From assembly GCA_950022655.1 (NCBI GenBank), contig OX465579.1, positions 78,751,193 through 78,815,192 of the forward strand: a stretch of DNA of 64,000 bases, written 5' to 3'. Origin of the DNA: Alentia gelatinosa. Lineage: Eukaryota; Annelida; Polychaeta; Phyllodocida; Polynoidae. Of the stretch, positions 23,630 through 37,184 are shown piece after piece; positions within the stretch are counted from its first letter, which is position 1, and the number at the start of each line of letters is the position of its first letter. A model generated the notes under the pieces. The model made no database searches. It was given only the letters and a program-made list of their open reading frames with translations, and was not told the origin of the DNA. Position numbers and translations under genes: made by a program.

Positions 23630-24390
23630 GCGGGTGCCCAAATATTATCATAGCCCTAAGACATCTAAGGACATGACGTACCAAATGCGGAAATTCACTT
23701 CCCGTTAGAATTCAGCCATGAAACTTTAACACCAGTTAGGGACACATATAACCTACGATCACCTAAAATATGAAGAAAATCAGCAGCTTGGATCTAACGA
23801 TATTCGCGTTTGAATCTGGTTGTATCAAATGCTGCTCTTGTGGCCAGTGTACTGACATTGGGTGGCCATGATAAGAACTAACGTTTTCATTGACAGGTCC
23901 TGCCACCTGGTGTATTATAAGGAACCAGGTTCCTAACTACATTGATAACGCCTTAAACCTTCTCTCTTTCTGTCAGACTCAGTGGTCTAGAGGTAGAGTG
24001 TCTGCAAGGGAAACCTATGGTTGAGAGTTCAATCCCCTTCCATGCAGAGCGTTTTTTTTTCAAGAGTCATAAAGATTCTTATAGGAAACTTGAAGGTTGA
24101 GTGTTCAAATCCCCTTCCATCCAGACTTTTTAATATTTTTTTATGAGAGTCATAAAGATTCTTTTAGGAACCAATTTTTCTCTTTCTGAATTATTTCTAT
24201 TTCCATTTTTGAATCTTACACAGACATACCTACATAAATAGGGGAATCTTCCATCCAGAACTATTTATTATTCACCCTTACACATACGAATACCAGTTAC
24301 TTTACGTTCTGGTACATTCAGTATAGATTGGTTACTGCACCTGTATGCAGTAATTATAGTGGGCCCTGTATTTTAGTCAAGACCATCGTT
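23630..24390 (+). repeat. Monomer 22, H1/H2 fusion (761 bp)
   Basis: The start is H1 (CGTTAGAATT, marker at 23707). From GAAGAAAATC at 23777 it is H2. The 367 bp between, including TTAA, hairpin and linker, is absent. The switch lies in a 70-bp tract shared by H1 and H2. Other markers are CTCTTGTGGCC, GTTGAGTGTTC and TTTTTAATATT. Confidence 0.93.
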
Positions 24391-25519
24391 GCAGGTGCCC
24401 AAATATTATCATAGCCCTAAGACATCTAAGGACATGACGTACCAAATGCGGAAATTCACTTCCCGTTAGAATTCAGCCATGAAACTTTAACACCAGTTAG
24501 GGACACATATAACCTACGATCACCTAAAATATGAAGATAATCAGCCGCTTGGATCTAACAATATTAGCGTTTGAATCTGGTTGTATCAAATGCTGCTCTG
24601 GTGGCCGGTGTAGGCCTACTTAAGCGGTCACTGCTTCATGCAGCGACCTTGACATTGACTGCACTTGTTCCTGATAGATTGGCCATCAACCCCTGTCTGT
24701 GCTGAGCTCCTCACTCTCAGTCGAATAGATTGACGGGCTGACCGTACGCAGAATTTAACTCACTGTCGCCAAAATTATCATAGCCCAAGACATCTAAGGA
24801 TAATACGTACCAAACGTGGAAACTCACTTCCCGTTGGAATTCAGCCATGAAACTTTAACACCAGTTACGGACACATATAACCTATGATCACCTAAAATAT
24901 GAAGAAAATCAGCAGCTTGGATCTAACGATATTCGCGTTTGAATCTGGTTGTATCAAATGCTGCTCTGGTGGCCAGTGTTCTGACATTGGGTGGCCATGA
25001 TAAGAACTAACGTTTTCATTGACAGGTCCTGCCACCTGGTGTATTATAAGGAACCAGGTTCCTCACTACATTGATAACGCCTTAAACCTTCTCTCTTTCT
25101 GTCACACTCAGTGGTCTAGAGGTAGAGTGTCTGCAAGGGAAACCTATGGTTGAGAGTTCAATCCCCTTCCATGCAGAGCGTTTTTTTTTCAAGAGTCATA
25201 AAGATTCTTATAGGAAACTTGAAGGTTGAGAGTTCAAATCCCCTTCCATCCAGACTTTTTTATATTTTTTTATGAGAGTCATAAAGATTCTTTTAGGAAC
25301 CAATTTTTCTCTTTCTGAATTATTTCTATTTCCATTTTTGAATCTTACACAGACATACCTACATAAATAGGGGAATCTTCCATCCAGAACTATTTATTAT
25401 TCACCCTTACACATACGAATACCAGTTACTTTACGTTCTGGTACATTCAGTATAGATTGGTTACTGCACCTGTATGCAGTAATTATAGTGGGCCCTGTAT
25501 TTTAGTCAAGACCATCGTT
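24391..25519 (+). repeat. Monomer 23, type Q (1,129 bp)
   Basis: Type Q opens with GCAGGTG and has ATCTAACAATATTAGCG in H1, hairpin left arm GCGGTCACTGC, AGGATAATACG and CAGTTACGGAC in H2, and CACACTCAG. This one keeps GCCGCTTGG, where other Q monomers have GCCTCTTGG. Confidence 0.93.
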
Positions 25520-27015
25520 GCAGGTGCCCAAATATTATCATAGCCCTAAGACATCTAAGGACATGACGTACCAAATGCGGAAATTCACTTCCCGTTAGAA
25601 TTCAGCCATGAAACTTTAACACCAGTTAGGGACACATATAACCTACGATCACCTAAAATATGAAGATAATCAGCCTCTTGGATCTAACAATATTAGCGTT
25701 TGAATCTGGTTGTATCAAATGCTGCTCTGGTGGCCGGTGTAGGCCTACTTAAGCGGTCACTGCTTCATGCAGCGACCTTGACATTGACTGCACTTGTTCC
25801 TGATAGATTGGCCATCAACCCCTGTCTGTGCTGAGCTCCTCACTCTCAGTCGAATAGATTGACGGGCTGACCGTACGCAGAATTTAACTCACTGTCGCCC
25901 AAATTATCATAGCCCAAGACATCTAAGGATAATACGTACCAAACGTGGAAACTCACTTCGCGTTGGAATTCAGCCATGAAACTTTAACACCAGTTAGGGA
26001 CACATATAACCTACGATCACCTAAAATATGAAGATAATCAGCCTCTTGGATCTAACAATATTAGCGTTTGAATCTGCTTGTATCAAATGCTGCTCTGGTG
26101 GCCGGTGTAGGCCTACTTAAGCGGTCACTGCTTCATGCAGCGACCTTGACATTGACTGCACTTGTTCCTGATAGATTGGCCATCAACCCCTGTCTGTGCT
26201 GAGCTCCTCACTCTCAGTCGAATAGATTGACGGGCTGACCGTACGCAGAATTTAACTCACTGTCGCCCAAATTATCATAGCCCAAGACATCTAAGGATAA
26301 TACGTACCAAACGTGGAAACTCACTTCCCGTTGGAATTCAGCCATGAAACTTTAACACCAGTTACGGACACATATAACCTATGATCACCTAAAATATGAA
26401 GAAAATCAGCAGCTTGGATCTAACGATATTCGCGTTTGAATCTCGTTGTATCAAATGCTGCTCTGGTGGCCAGTGTTCTGACATTGGGTGGCCATGATAA
26501 GAACTAACGTTTTCATTGACAGGTCCTGCCACCTGGTGTATTATAAGGAACCAGGTTCCTCACTACATTGATAACGCCTTAAACCTTCTCTCTTTCTGTC
26601 ACACTCAGTGGTCTAGAGGTAGAGTGTCTGCAAGGGAAACCTATGGTTGAGAGTTCAATCCCCTTCCATGCAGAGCGTTTTTTTTCAAAAGTCATAAAGA
26701 TTCTTATAGGAAACTTGAAGGTTGAGAGTTCAAATCCCCTTCCATCCAGACTTTTTTATATTTTTTTATGAGAGTCATAAAGATTCTTTTAGGAACCAAT
26801 TTTTCTCTTTCTGAATTATTTCTATTTCCATTTTTGAATCTTACACAGACATACCTACATAAATAGGGGAATCTTCCATCCAGAACTATTTATTATTCAC
26901 CCTTACACATACGAATACCAGTTACTTTACGTTCTGGTACATTCAGTATAGATTGGTTACTGCACCTGTATGCAGTAATTATAGTGGGCCCTGTATTTTA
27001 GTCAAGACCATCGTT
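25520..27015 (+). repeat. Monomer 24, type Q with 367-bp internal duplication (1,496 bp)
   Basis: The order is H1, linker, an H2-front/H1-back hybrid, a second linker, then H2. The hybrid changes from H2 (CGTTGGAATT, 25965) to H1 (GAAGATAATC, 26035). This is the same 70-bp tract where monomer 22 changes the other way. Private markers are CACTTCGCGTTGG and GAATCTGCTTG. Confidence 0.93.
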
Positions 27016-28144
27016 GCGGGTGCCCAAATATTATCATAGCCCTAAGACATCTAAGGACATGACGTACCAAATGCGGAAATTCACTTCCCGTTAGAATTCA
27101 GCCATGAAACTTTAACACCAGTTAGGGACACATATAACCTACGATCACCTAAAATATGAAGATAATCAGCCGCTTGGATCTAACGATATTAGTGTTTGAA
27201 TCTGGTTGTATCAAATGCTGCTCTGGTGGCCGGTGTAGGCCTACTTAAGCGGTCGCTGCTTCATGCAGCGACCTTGACATTGACTGCACTTGTTCCTGAT
27301 AGATTGGCCATCAACCCCTGTCTGTGCTGAGCTCCTCACTCTCAGTCGAATAGATTGACGGGCTGACCGTAAGCAGAATTTACCTCACTGTCGCCCAAAT
27401 TATCATAGCCCAAGACATCTAAGGATGATACGTACCAAACGTGGAAACTCACTTCCCATTGGAATTCAGCCATGAAACTTTAACACCAGTTAGGGACACA
27501 TATAACCTACGATCACCTAAAATATGAAGAAAATCAGCAGCTTGGATCTAACGATATTCGCGTTTGAATCTGGTTGTATCAAATGCTGCTTTGGTGGCCA
27601 GTGTACTGACATTGGGTGGCCATGATAAGAACTAACGTTTTCATTGACAGGTCCTGCCACCTGGTGTATTAAAAGGAACCAGGTTCCTAACTACATTGAT
27701 AACGCCTTAAACCTTCTCTCTTTCTGTCAGACTCAGTGGTCTAGAGGTAGAGTGTCTGCAAGGGAAACCTATGGTTGAGAGTTCAATCCCCTTCCATGCA
27801 GAGCGTTTTTTTTTAAAGAGTCATAAAGATTCTTATAGGAAACTTGAAGGTTGAGAGTTCAAATCCCCTTCCATCCAGACTTTTTTATATTTTTTTATGA
27901 GAGTCATAAAGATTCTTTTAGGAACCAATTTTTCTCTTTCTGAATTATTTCTATTTCCATTTTTGAATCTTACACAGACATACCTACATAAATAGGGGAA
28001 TCTTCCATCCAGAACTATTTATTATTCACCCTTACACATACGAATACCAGTTACTTTACGTTCTGGTACATTCAGTATAGATTGGTTACTGCACCTGTAT
28101 GCAGTAATTATAGTGGGCCCTGTATTTTAGTCAAGACCATCGTT
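27016..28144 (+). repeat. Monomer 25, type P (1,129 bp)
   Basis: Type P opens with GCGGGTG. It has the perfect hairpin (27251-27273), CCGTAAGCAGAATTTACCTC in the linker, CTTCCCATTGG in H2, GCTTTGGTGG and TTAAAAGG. The T tract is followed by AAAGAG. Confidence 0.93.
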
Positions 28145-29272
28145 GCAGGTGCCCAAATATTATCATAGCCCTAAGACATCTAAGGACATGACGTACCAAA
28201 TGCGGAAATTCACTTCCCGTTAGAATTCAGCCATGAAACTTTAACACCAGTTAGGGACACATATAACCTACGATCACCTAAAATATGAAGATAATCAGCC
28301 TCTTGGATCTAACAATATTAGCGTTTGAATCTGGTTGTATCAAATGCTGCTCTGGTGGCCGGTGTAGGCCTACTTAAGCGGTCACTGCTTCATGCAGCGA
28401 CCTTGACATTGACTGCACTTGTTCCTGATAGATTGGCCATCAACCCCTGTCTGTGCTGAGCTCCTCACTCTCAGTCGAATAGATTGACGGGCTGACCGTA
28501 CGCAGAATTTAACTCACTGTCGCCCAAATTATCATAGCCCAAGACATCTAAGGATAATACGTACCAAACGTGGAAACTCACTTCCCGTTGGAATTCAGCC
28601 ATGAAACTTTAACACCAGTTACGGACACATATAACCTATGATCACCTAAAATATGAAGAAAATCAGCAGCTTGGATCTAACGATATTCGCGTTTGAATCT
28701 GGTTGTATCAAATGCTGCTCTGGTGGCCAGTGTTCTGACATTGGGTGGCCATGATAAGAACTAACGTTTTCATTGACAGGTCCTGCCACCTGGTGTATTA
28801 TAAGGAACCAGGTTCCTCACTACATTGATAACGCCTTAAACCTTCTCTCTTTCTGTCACACTCAGTGGTCTAGAGGTAGAGTGTCTGCAAGGGAAACCTA
28901 TGGTTGAGAGTTCAATCCCCTTCCATGCAGAGCGTTTTTTTTCAAAAGTCATAAAGATTCTTATAGGAAACTTGAAGGTTGAGAGTTCAAATCCCCTTCC
29001 ATCCAGACTTTTTTATATTTTTTTATGAGAGTCATAAAGATTCTTTTAGGAACCAATTTTTCTCTTTCTGAATTATTTCTATTTCCATTTTTGAATCTTA
29101 CACAGACATACCTACATAAATAGGGGAATCTTCCATCCAGAACTATTTATTATTCACCCTTACACATACGAATACCAGTTACTTTACGTTCTGGTACATT
29201 CAGTATAGATTGGTTACTGCACCTGTATGCAGTAATTATAGTGGGCCCTGTATTTTAGTCAAGACCATCGTT
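28145..29272 (+). repeat. Monomer 26, type Q (1,128 bp)
   Basis: It has GCCTCTTGG, GCGGTCACTGC, AGGATAATACG, CAGTTACGG and a T tract followed by CAAAAG. Confidence 0.93.
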
Positions 29273-30401
29273 GCGGGTGCCCAAATATTATCATAGCCCT
29301 AAGACATCTAAGGACATGACGTACCAAATGCGGAAATTCACTTCCCGTTAGAATTCAGCCATGAAACTTTAACACCAGTTAGGGACACATATAACCTACG
29401 ATCACCTAAAATATGAAGATAATCAGCCGCTTGGATCTAACGATATTAGTGTTTGAATCTGGTTGTATCAAATGCTGCTCTGGTGGCCGGTGTAGGCCTA
29501 CTTAAGCGGTCGCTGCTTCATGCAGCGACCTTGACATTGACTGCACTTGTTCCTGATAGATTGGCCATCAACCCCTGTCTGTGCTGAGCTCCTCACTCTC
29601 AGTCGAATAGATTGACGGGCTGACCGTAAGCAGAATTTACCTCACTGTCGCCCAAATTATCATAGCCCAAGACATCTAAGGATGATACGTACCAAACGTG
29701 GAAACTCACTTCCCATTGGAATTCAGCCATGAAACTTTAACACCAGTTAGGGACACATATAACCTACGATCACCTAAAATATGAAGAAAATCAGCAGCTT
29801 GGATCTAACGATATTCGCGTTTGAATCTGGTTGTATCAAATGCTGCTTTGGTGGCCAGTGTACTGACATTGGGTGGCCATGATAAGAACTAACGTTTTCA
29901 TTGACAGGTCCTGCCACCTGGTGTATTAAAAGGAACCAGGTTCCTAACTACATTGATAACGCCTTAAACCTTCTCTCTTTCTGTCAGACTCAGTGGTCTA
30001 GAGGTAGAGTGTCTGCAAGGGAAACCTATGGTTGAGAGTTCAATCCCCTTCCATGCAGAGCGTTTTTTTTTAAAGAGTCATAAAGATTCTTATAGGAAAC
30101 TTGAAGGTTGAGAGTTCAAATCCCCTTCCATCCAGACTTTTTTATATTTTTTTATGAGAGTCATAAAGATTCTTTTAGGAACCAATTTTTCTCTTTCTGA
30201 ATTATTTCTATTTCCATTTTTGAATCTTACACAGACATACCTACATAAATAGGGGAATCTTCCATCCAGAACTATTTATTATTCACCCTTACACATACGA
30301 ATACCAGTTACTTTACGTTCTGGTACATTCAGTATAGATTGGTTACTGCACCTGTATGCAGTAATTATAGTGGGCCCTGTATTTTAGTCAAGACCATCGT
30401 T
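29273..30401 (+). repeat. Monomer 27, type P (1,129 bp)
   Basis: It carries the full set of type P markers seen in monomer 25, two monomers (2,257 bp) upstream. Confidence 0.93.
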
Positions 30402-31529
30402 GCAGGTGCCCAAATATTATCATAGCCCTAAGACATCTAAGGACATGACGTACCAAATGCGGAAATTCACTTCCCGTTAGAATTCAGCCATGAAACTTTA
30501 ACACCAGTTAGGGACACATATAACCTACGATCACCTAAAATATGAAGATAATCAGCCTCTTGGATCTAACAATATTAGCGTTTGAATCTGGTTGTATCAA
30601 ATGCTGCTCTGGTGGCCGGTGTAGGCCTACTTAAGCGGTCACTGCTTCATGCAGCGACCTTGACATTGACTGCACTTGTTCCTGATAGATTGGCCATCAA
30701 CCCCTGTCTGTGCTGAGCTCCTCACTCTCAGTCGAATAGATTGACGGGCTGACCGTACGCAGAATTTAACTCACTGTCGCCCAAATTATCATAGCCCAAG
30801 ACATCTAAGGATAATACGTACCAAACGTGGAAACTCACTTTCCGTTGGAATTCAGCCATGAAACTTTAACACCAGTTACGGACACATATAACCTATGATC
30901 ACCTAAAATATGAAGAAAATCAGCAGCTTGGATCTAACGATATTCGCGTTTGAATCTGGTTGTATCAAATGCTGCTCTGGTGGCCAGTTTTCTGACATTG
31001 GGTGGCCATGATAAGAACTAACGTTTTCATTGACAGGTCCTGCCACCTGGTGTATTATAAGGAACCAGGTTCCTCACTACATTGATAACGCCTTAAACCT
31101 TCTCTCTTTCTGTCACACTCAGTGGTCTAGAGGTAGAGTGTCTGCAAGGGAAACCTATGGTTGAGAGTTCAATCCCCTTCCATGCAGAGGTTTTTTTTTC
31201 AAAAGTCATAAAGATTCTTATAGGAAACTTGAAGGTTGAGAGTTCAAATCCCCTTCCATCCAGACTTTTTTATATTTTTTTATGAGAGTCATAAAGATTC
31301 TTTTAGGAACCAATTTTTCTCTTTCTGAATTATTTCTATTTCCATTTTTGAATCTTACACAGACATACCTACATAAATAGGGGAATCTTCCATCCAGAAC
31401 TATTTATTATTCACCCTTACACATACGAATACCAGTTACTTTACGTTCTGGTACATTCAGTATAGATTGGTTACTGCACCTGTATGCAGTAATTATAGTG
31501 GGCCCTGTATTTTAGTCAAGACCATCGTT
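30402..31529 (+). repeat. Monomer 28, type Q variant (1,128 bp)
   Basis: Type Q with CTTTCCGTTGG, GGCCAGTTTTCTG and GCAGAGG followed by nine T. The last two are shared with monomer 36. Confidence 0.93.
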
Positions 31530-32658
31530 GCGGGTGCCCAAATATTATCATAGCCCTAAGACATCTAAGGACATGACGTACCAAATGCGGAAATTCACTT
31601 CCCGTTAGAATTCAGCCATGAAACTTTAACACCAGTTAGGGACACATATAACCTACGATCACCTAAAATATGAAGATAATCAGCCGCTTGGATCTAACGA
31701 TATTAGTGTTTGAATCTGGTTGTATCAAATGCTGCTCTGATGGCCGGTGTAGGCCTACTTAAGCAGTCGCTACTTTATGCAGCGACCTTGACATTGACTG
31801 CACTTGTTCCTGATAGATTGGCCATCAACCCCTGTCTGTGCTGAGCTCCTCACTCTCAGTCGAATAGATTGACGGGCTGACCGTACGCAGAATTTAACTC
31901 ACTGTCGCCAAAATTATCATAGCCCAAGACATCTAAGGAGGATACCTACCAAACGTGGAAACTCACTTTCCGTTGGAATTCAGCCATGAAACTTTAACAC
32001 CAGTTAGGGACACATATAACCTATGATCACCTAAAATATGAAGAAAATCAGCAGCTTGGATCTAACGATATTCGCGTTTGAATCTGGTTGTATCAAATGC
32101 TGCTCCGGTGGCCAGTGTTCTGACATTGGGTGGCCATGATAAGAACTAACGTTTTCATTGACAGGTCCTGCCACCTGGTGTATTATAAGGAACCAGGTTC
32201 CTCACTACATTGATAATGCCTTAAACCTTCTCTCTTTCTGTCAGACTCAGTGGTCTAGAGGTAGAGTGTCTGCAAGGGAAACCTATGGTTGAGAGTTCAA
32301 TCCCCTTCCATGCAGAGCGTTTTTTTTTCAAGAGTCATAAAGATTCTTATAGGAAACTTGAAGGTTGAGAGTTCAAATCCCCCTCCATCCAGACTTTTTT
32401 ATATTTTTTTATGAGAGTCATAAAGATTCTTTTAGGAACTAATTTTTCTCTTTCTGAATGATTTCTATTTCCACTTTTGAATCTTACACAGACATACCTA
32501 CATAAATAGGGGAATCTTCCATCCAGAACTATTTATTATTCACCCTTACACATACGAATACCAGTTACTTTACGTTCTGGTACATTCAGTATAGATTGGT
32601 TACTGCACCTTTATGCAGTAGTTATAGTGGGCCCTGTATCTTAGTCAAGACCATCGTT
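31530..32658 (+). repeat. Monomer 29 (1,129 bp)
   Basis: Markers are CTCTGATGGCC, AGGAGGATACCTACC, CTCCGGTGG, TTGATAATGCC, GAATGATTTC with CCACTTTTG, and TGTATCTTAG. Nearly all recur in monomer 51, which lies 24,811 bp downstream. Confidence 0.93.
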
Positions 32659-33788
32659 GCGGGTGCCCAAATATTATCATAGCCCTAAGATATCTAAGGA
32701 CATGACGTACCAAATGCGGAAATTCACTTCCCGTTAGAATTCAGCCATGAAACTTTAACACCAGTTAGGGACACATATAACCTACGATCACCTAAAATAT
32801 GAAGATAATCAGCCGCTTGGATCTAACGATATTAGTGTTTGAATCTGGTTGTATCAAATGCTGCTCTGATGGCCGGTGTAGGCCTACTTAAGCAGTCGCT
32901 ACTTTATGCAGCGACCTTGACATTGACTGCACTTGTTCCTGATAGATTGGCCATCAACCCCTGTCTGTGCTGAGCTCCTCACTCTCAGTCGAATAGATTG
33001 ACGGGCTGACCGTACGCAGAATTTAACTCACTGTCGCCAAAATTATCATAGCCCAAAACATCTAAGGAGGATACCTACCAAACGTAGAAACTCACTTTCC
33101 GTTGGAATTCAGCCATGAAACTTTTACACCAGTTAGGGACACATATAACCTATGATCACCTAAAATATGAAGAAAATCAGCAGCTTGGATCTAACGATAT
33201 TCGCGTTTGAATCTGGTTGTATCAAATGCTGCTCCGGTGGCCAGTGTTCTGACATTGGGTGGCCATGATAAGAACTAACGTTTTCATTGACAGGTCCTGC
33301 CACCTGGTGTATTATAAGGAACCAGGTTCCTCACTACATTGATAATGCCTTAAACCTTCTCTCTTTCTGTCAGACTCAGTGGTCTAGAGGTAGAGTGTCT
33401 GCAAGGGAAACCTATGGTTGAGAGTTCAATCCCCTTCCATGCAGAGCGTTTTTTTTTCAAGAGTCATAAAGATTCTTATAGGAAACTTGAAGGTTGAGTG
33501 TTCAAATCCCCTTCCATCCAGACTTTTTTATATTTTTTTATGAGAGTCATAAAGATTCTTTTAGGAACCAATTTTTCTCTTTCTGAATTATTTCTATTTC
33601 CATTTTTGAATCTTACACAGACATACCTACATAAATAGGGGAATCTTCCATCCAGAACTATTTATTTATTTACCCTTACACATACTAATACCAGTTACTT
33701 TACGTTCTGGTACATTCAGTATAGATTGGTTACTGCACCTTTATGCAGTAGTTATAGTGAGCCCTGTATTTTAGTCAAGACCATCGTT
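32659..33788 (+). repeat. Monomer 30 (1,130 bp)
   Basis: Markers are AAGATATCTAAGG, CCCAAAACATC, AACGTAGAAAC and CTTTTACACC, all shared with monomer 52. GTGAGCCCTG near the end is private. Confidence 0.93.
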
Positions 33789-34917
33789 GCGGGTGCCCAA
33801 ATATTATCATAGCCCTAAGACATCTAAGGACATGACGTACCAAATGCGGAAATTCACTTCCCGTTAGAATTCAGCCATGAAACTTTAACACCAGTTAGGG
33901 ACACATATAACCTACGATCACCTAAAATATGAAGATAATCAGCCGCTTGGATCTAACGATATTAGTGTTTGAATCTGGTTGTATCAAATGCTGCTCTGAT
34001 GGCCGGTGTAGGCCTACTTAAGCAGTCGCTACTTTATGCAGCGACCTTGACATTGACTGCACTTGTTCCTGATAGATTGGCCATCAACCCCTGTCTGTGC
34101 TGAGCTCCTCACTCTCAGTCGAATAGATTGACGGGCTGACCGTACGCAGAATTTAACTCACTGTCGCCAAAATTATCATAGCCCAAGACATCTAAGGAGG
34201 ATACCTACCAAACGTGGAAACTCACTTTCCGTTGGAATTCAGCCATGAAACTTTAGCACCCGTTAGGGACACATATAACCTATAATCACCTAAAATATGA
34301 AGAAAATCAGCAGCTTGGATCTAACGATATTCGCGTTTGAATCTGGTTGTATCAAATGCTGCTCTGGTGGCCAGTGTTCTGACATTGGGTGGCCATGATA
34401 AGAACTAAAGTTTTCATTGACAGGTCCTGCCACCTGGTGTATTATAAGGAACCAGGTTCCTCACTACATTGATAACGCCTTAAACCTTCTCTCTTTCTGT
34501 CACACTCAGTGGTCTAGAGGTAGAGTGTCTGCAAGGGAAACCTATGGTTGAGAGTTCAATCCCCTTCCATGCAGAGCGTTTTTTTTCAAGAGTCATAAAG
34601 ATTCTTATAGGAAACTTGAAGGTTGAGAGTTCAAATCCCCTTACATCCAGACTTTTTTATATTTTTTTATGAGAGTCATAAAGATTCTTTTAGGAACTAA
34701 TTTTTCTCTTTCTGAATTATTTCTATTTCCATTTTTGAATCTTACACAGACATACCTACATAAATAGGGGAATCTTCCATCCAGAACTATTTATTTATTT
34801 ACCCTTACACATACGAATACCAGTTACTTTACGTTCTGGTACATTCAGTATAGATTGGTTACTGCACCTTTATGCAGTAGTTATAGTGGGCCCTGTATTT
34901 TAGTCAAGACCATCGTT
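33789..34917 (+). repeat. Monomer 31 (1,129 bp)
   Basis: H1 has CTGATGGCC. H2 has AGGAGGATACCTACC and TAGCACCCGTT, like the MITE-bearing monomers but with no insertion. CCTATAATC and ACTAAAGTTTT are private. Confidence 0.93.
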
Positions 34918-35146
34918 GCGGGTGCCCAAATATTATCATAGCCCTAAGACATCTAAGGACATGACGTACCAAATGCGGAAATTCACTTCCCGTTAGAATT
35001 CAGCCATGAAACTTTAACACCAGTTAGGGACACATATAACCTACGATCACCTAAAATATGAAGATAATCAGCCGCTTGGATCTAACGATATTAGTGTTTG
35101 AATCTGGTTGTATCAAATGCTGCTCTGGTGGCCGGTGTAGGCCTAC

Positions 35147-35150
35147 TTAA
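35147..35150. other. TTAA target-site copy, left (copy 2)
   Basis: Same position in the monomer as 22353-22356. Confidence 0.9.
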
Positions 35151-35523
35151 CCCTTTCAGGGCGGATAATGCCTTGAGGCATTCCCCAGCATAGACCGGAT
35201 AATGCCTTGAGGCATTCCCCCGCGGAAACCGGATAATGCCTTGAGGCATTATTTATATAATTTAGTAATATTTACCATTTCATTGTTTTATGAAGAAATA
35301 ATTGATCAATATGTCTGAAACTTTCAGAGAATATACCTATGATATCGTATTTGATATTATTTGGTAAACTAAATAATATAGATAAGAATGATGTGTCATA
35401 TCACGTGATCAAACAATGGAATATGGGTTTACACAAAATTTGGCCCGTCCCCTGGAGTTATGCCAATCCAAAGTACCCGCCCCAACCAACAGGGCTCTGC
35501 CACAGACCCCCGTCTTTAAAGGG
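35151..35523 (+). mobile_element. piggyBac-type MITE, copy 2 (373 bp)
   Basis: It reads the same as copy 1 over its whole length, in the same monomer position and orientation, with the same flanking TTAA. It was therefore copied with its monomer and is not a second insertion. The same chance 62-codon frame lies at 35339-35527. Confidence 0.85.
35163..35250 (+). repeat. Triple 34-bp hairpin repeat inside MITE copy 2
   Basis: The three AATGCC-TTGA-GGCATT hairpins are preserved without change compared with copy 1. Confidence 0.85.
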
Positions 35524-35527
35524 TTAA
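35524..35527. other. TTAA target-site copy, right (copy 2)
   Basis: It rejoins the monomer at GCAGTCGCTAC. Confidence 0.9.
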
Positions 35528-36423
35528 GCAGTCGCTACTTTATGCAGCGACCTTGACATTGACTGCACTTGTTCCTGATAGATTGGCCATCAACCCCTGT
35601 CTGTGCTGAGCTCCTCACTCTCAGTCGAATAGATTGACGGGCTGACCGTACGCAGAATTTAACTCACTGTCGCCAAAATTATCATAGCCCAAGACATCTA
35701 AGGAGGATACCTACCAAACGTGGAAACTCACTTTCCGTTGGAATTCAGCCATGAAACTTTAGCACCCGTTAGGGACACATATAACCTATGATCACCTAAA
35801 ATATGAAGAAAATCAGCAGCTTGGATCTAACGATATTCGCGTTTGAATCTGGTTGTATCAAATGCTGCTCTGGTGGCCAGTGTTCTGACATTGGGTGGCC
35901 ATGATAAGAACTAACGTTTTCATTGACAGGTCCTGCCACCTGGTGTATTATAAGGAACCAGGTTCCTCACAACATTGATAACGCCTTAAACCTTCTCTCT
36001 TTCTGTCACACTCAGTGGTCTAGAGGTAGAGTGTCTGCAAGGGAAACCTATGGTTGAGAGTTCAATCCCCTTCCATGCAGAGCGTTTTTTTTCAAGAGTC
36101 ATAAAGATTCTTATAGGAAACTTGAAGGTTGAGAGTTCAAATCCCCTTACATCCAGACTTTTTTATATTTTTTTATGAGAGTCATAAAGATTCTTTTAGG
36201 AACTAATTTTTCTCTTTCTGAATTATTTCTATTTCCATTTTTGAATCTTACACAGACATACCTACATAAATAGGGGAATCTTCCATCCAGAACTATTTAT
36301 TTATTTACCCTTACACATACGAATACCAGTTACTTTACGTTCTGGTACATTCAGTATAGATTGGTTACTGCACCTTTATGCAGTAGTTATAGTGGGCCCT
36401 GTATTTTAGTCAAGACCATCGTT

Positions 36424-37184
36424 GCGGGTGCCCAAATATTATCATAGCCCTAAGACATCTAAGGACATGACGTACCAAATGCGGAAATTCACTTCCCGTT
36501 AGAATTCAGCCATGAAACTTTAACACCAGTTAGGGACACATATAACCTACGATCACCTAAAATATGAAGAAAATCAGCAGCTTGGATCTAACGATATTCG
36601 CGTTTGAATCTGGTTGTATCAAATGCTGCTCTTGTGGCCAGTGTACTGACATTGGGTGGCCATGATAAGAACTAACGTTTTCATTGACAGGTCCTGCCAC
36701 CTGGTGTATTATAAGGAACCAGGTTCCTAACTACATTGATAACGCCTTAAACCTTCTCTCTTTCTGTCAGACTCAGTGGTCTAGAGGTAGAGTGTCTGCA
36801 AGGGAAACCTATGGTTGAGAGTTCAATCCCCTTCCATGCAGAGCGTTTTTTTTTCAAGAGTCATAAAGATTCTTATAGGAAACTTGAAGGTTGAGTGTTC
36901 AAATCCCCTTCCATCCAGACTTTTTAATATTTTTTTATGAGAGTCATAAAGATTCTTTTAGGAACCAATTTTTCTCTTTCTGAATTATTTCTATTTCCAT
37001 TTTTGAATCTTACACAGACATACCTACATAAATAGGGGAATCTTCCATCCAGAACTATTTATTATTCACCCTTACACATACGAATACCAGTTACTTTACG
37101 TTCTGGTACATTCAGTATAGATTGGTTACTGCACCTGTATGCAGTAATTATAGTGGGCCCTGTATTTTAGTCAAGACCATCGTT
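36424..37184 (+). repeat. Monomer 33, H1/H2 fusion (761 bp)
   Basis: It copies monomer 22 at offset 12,794 (switch within 36501-36571), with CTCTTGTGGCC and TTTTTAATATT. Confidence 0.93.

Larger units (their letters stand above)
34918..36423 (+). repeat. Monomer 32 with MITE insertion (1,506 bp)
   Basis: It is a copy of monomer 21 at offset 12,794, including CCTCACAACATTG, but with the usual GAAATTCACTT in H1. The shared block therefore begins after about 22190/34984. Confidence 0.95.

Noticed and set aside
35151..35523. Second independent MITE insertion
   Set aside because: Same site, same orientation, same internal sequence and matching flanking monomers show that it was copied with the block.
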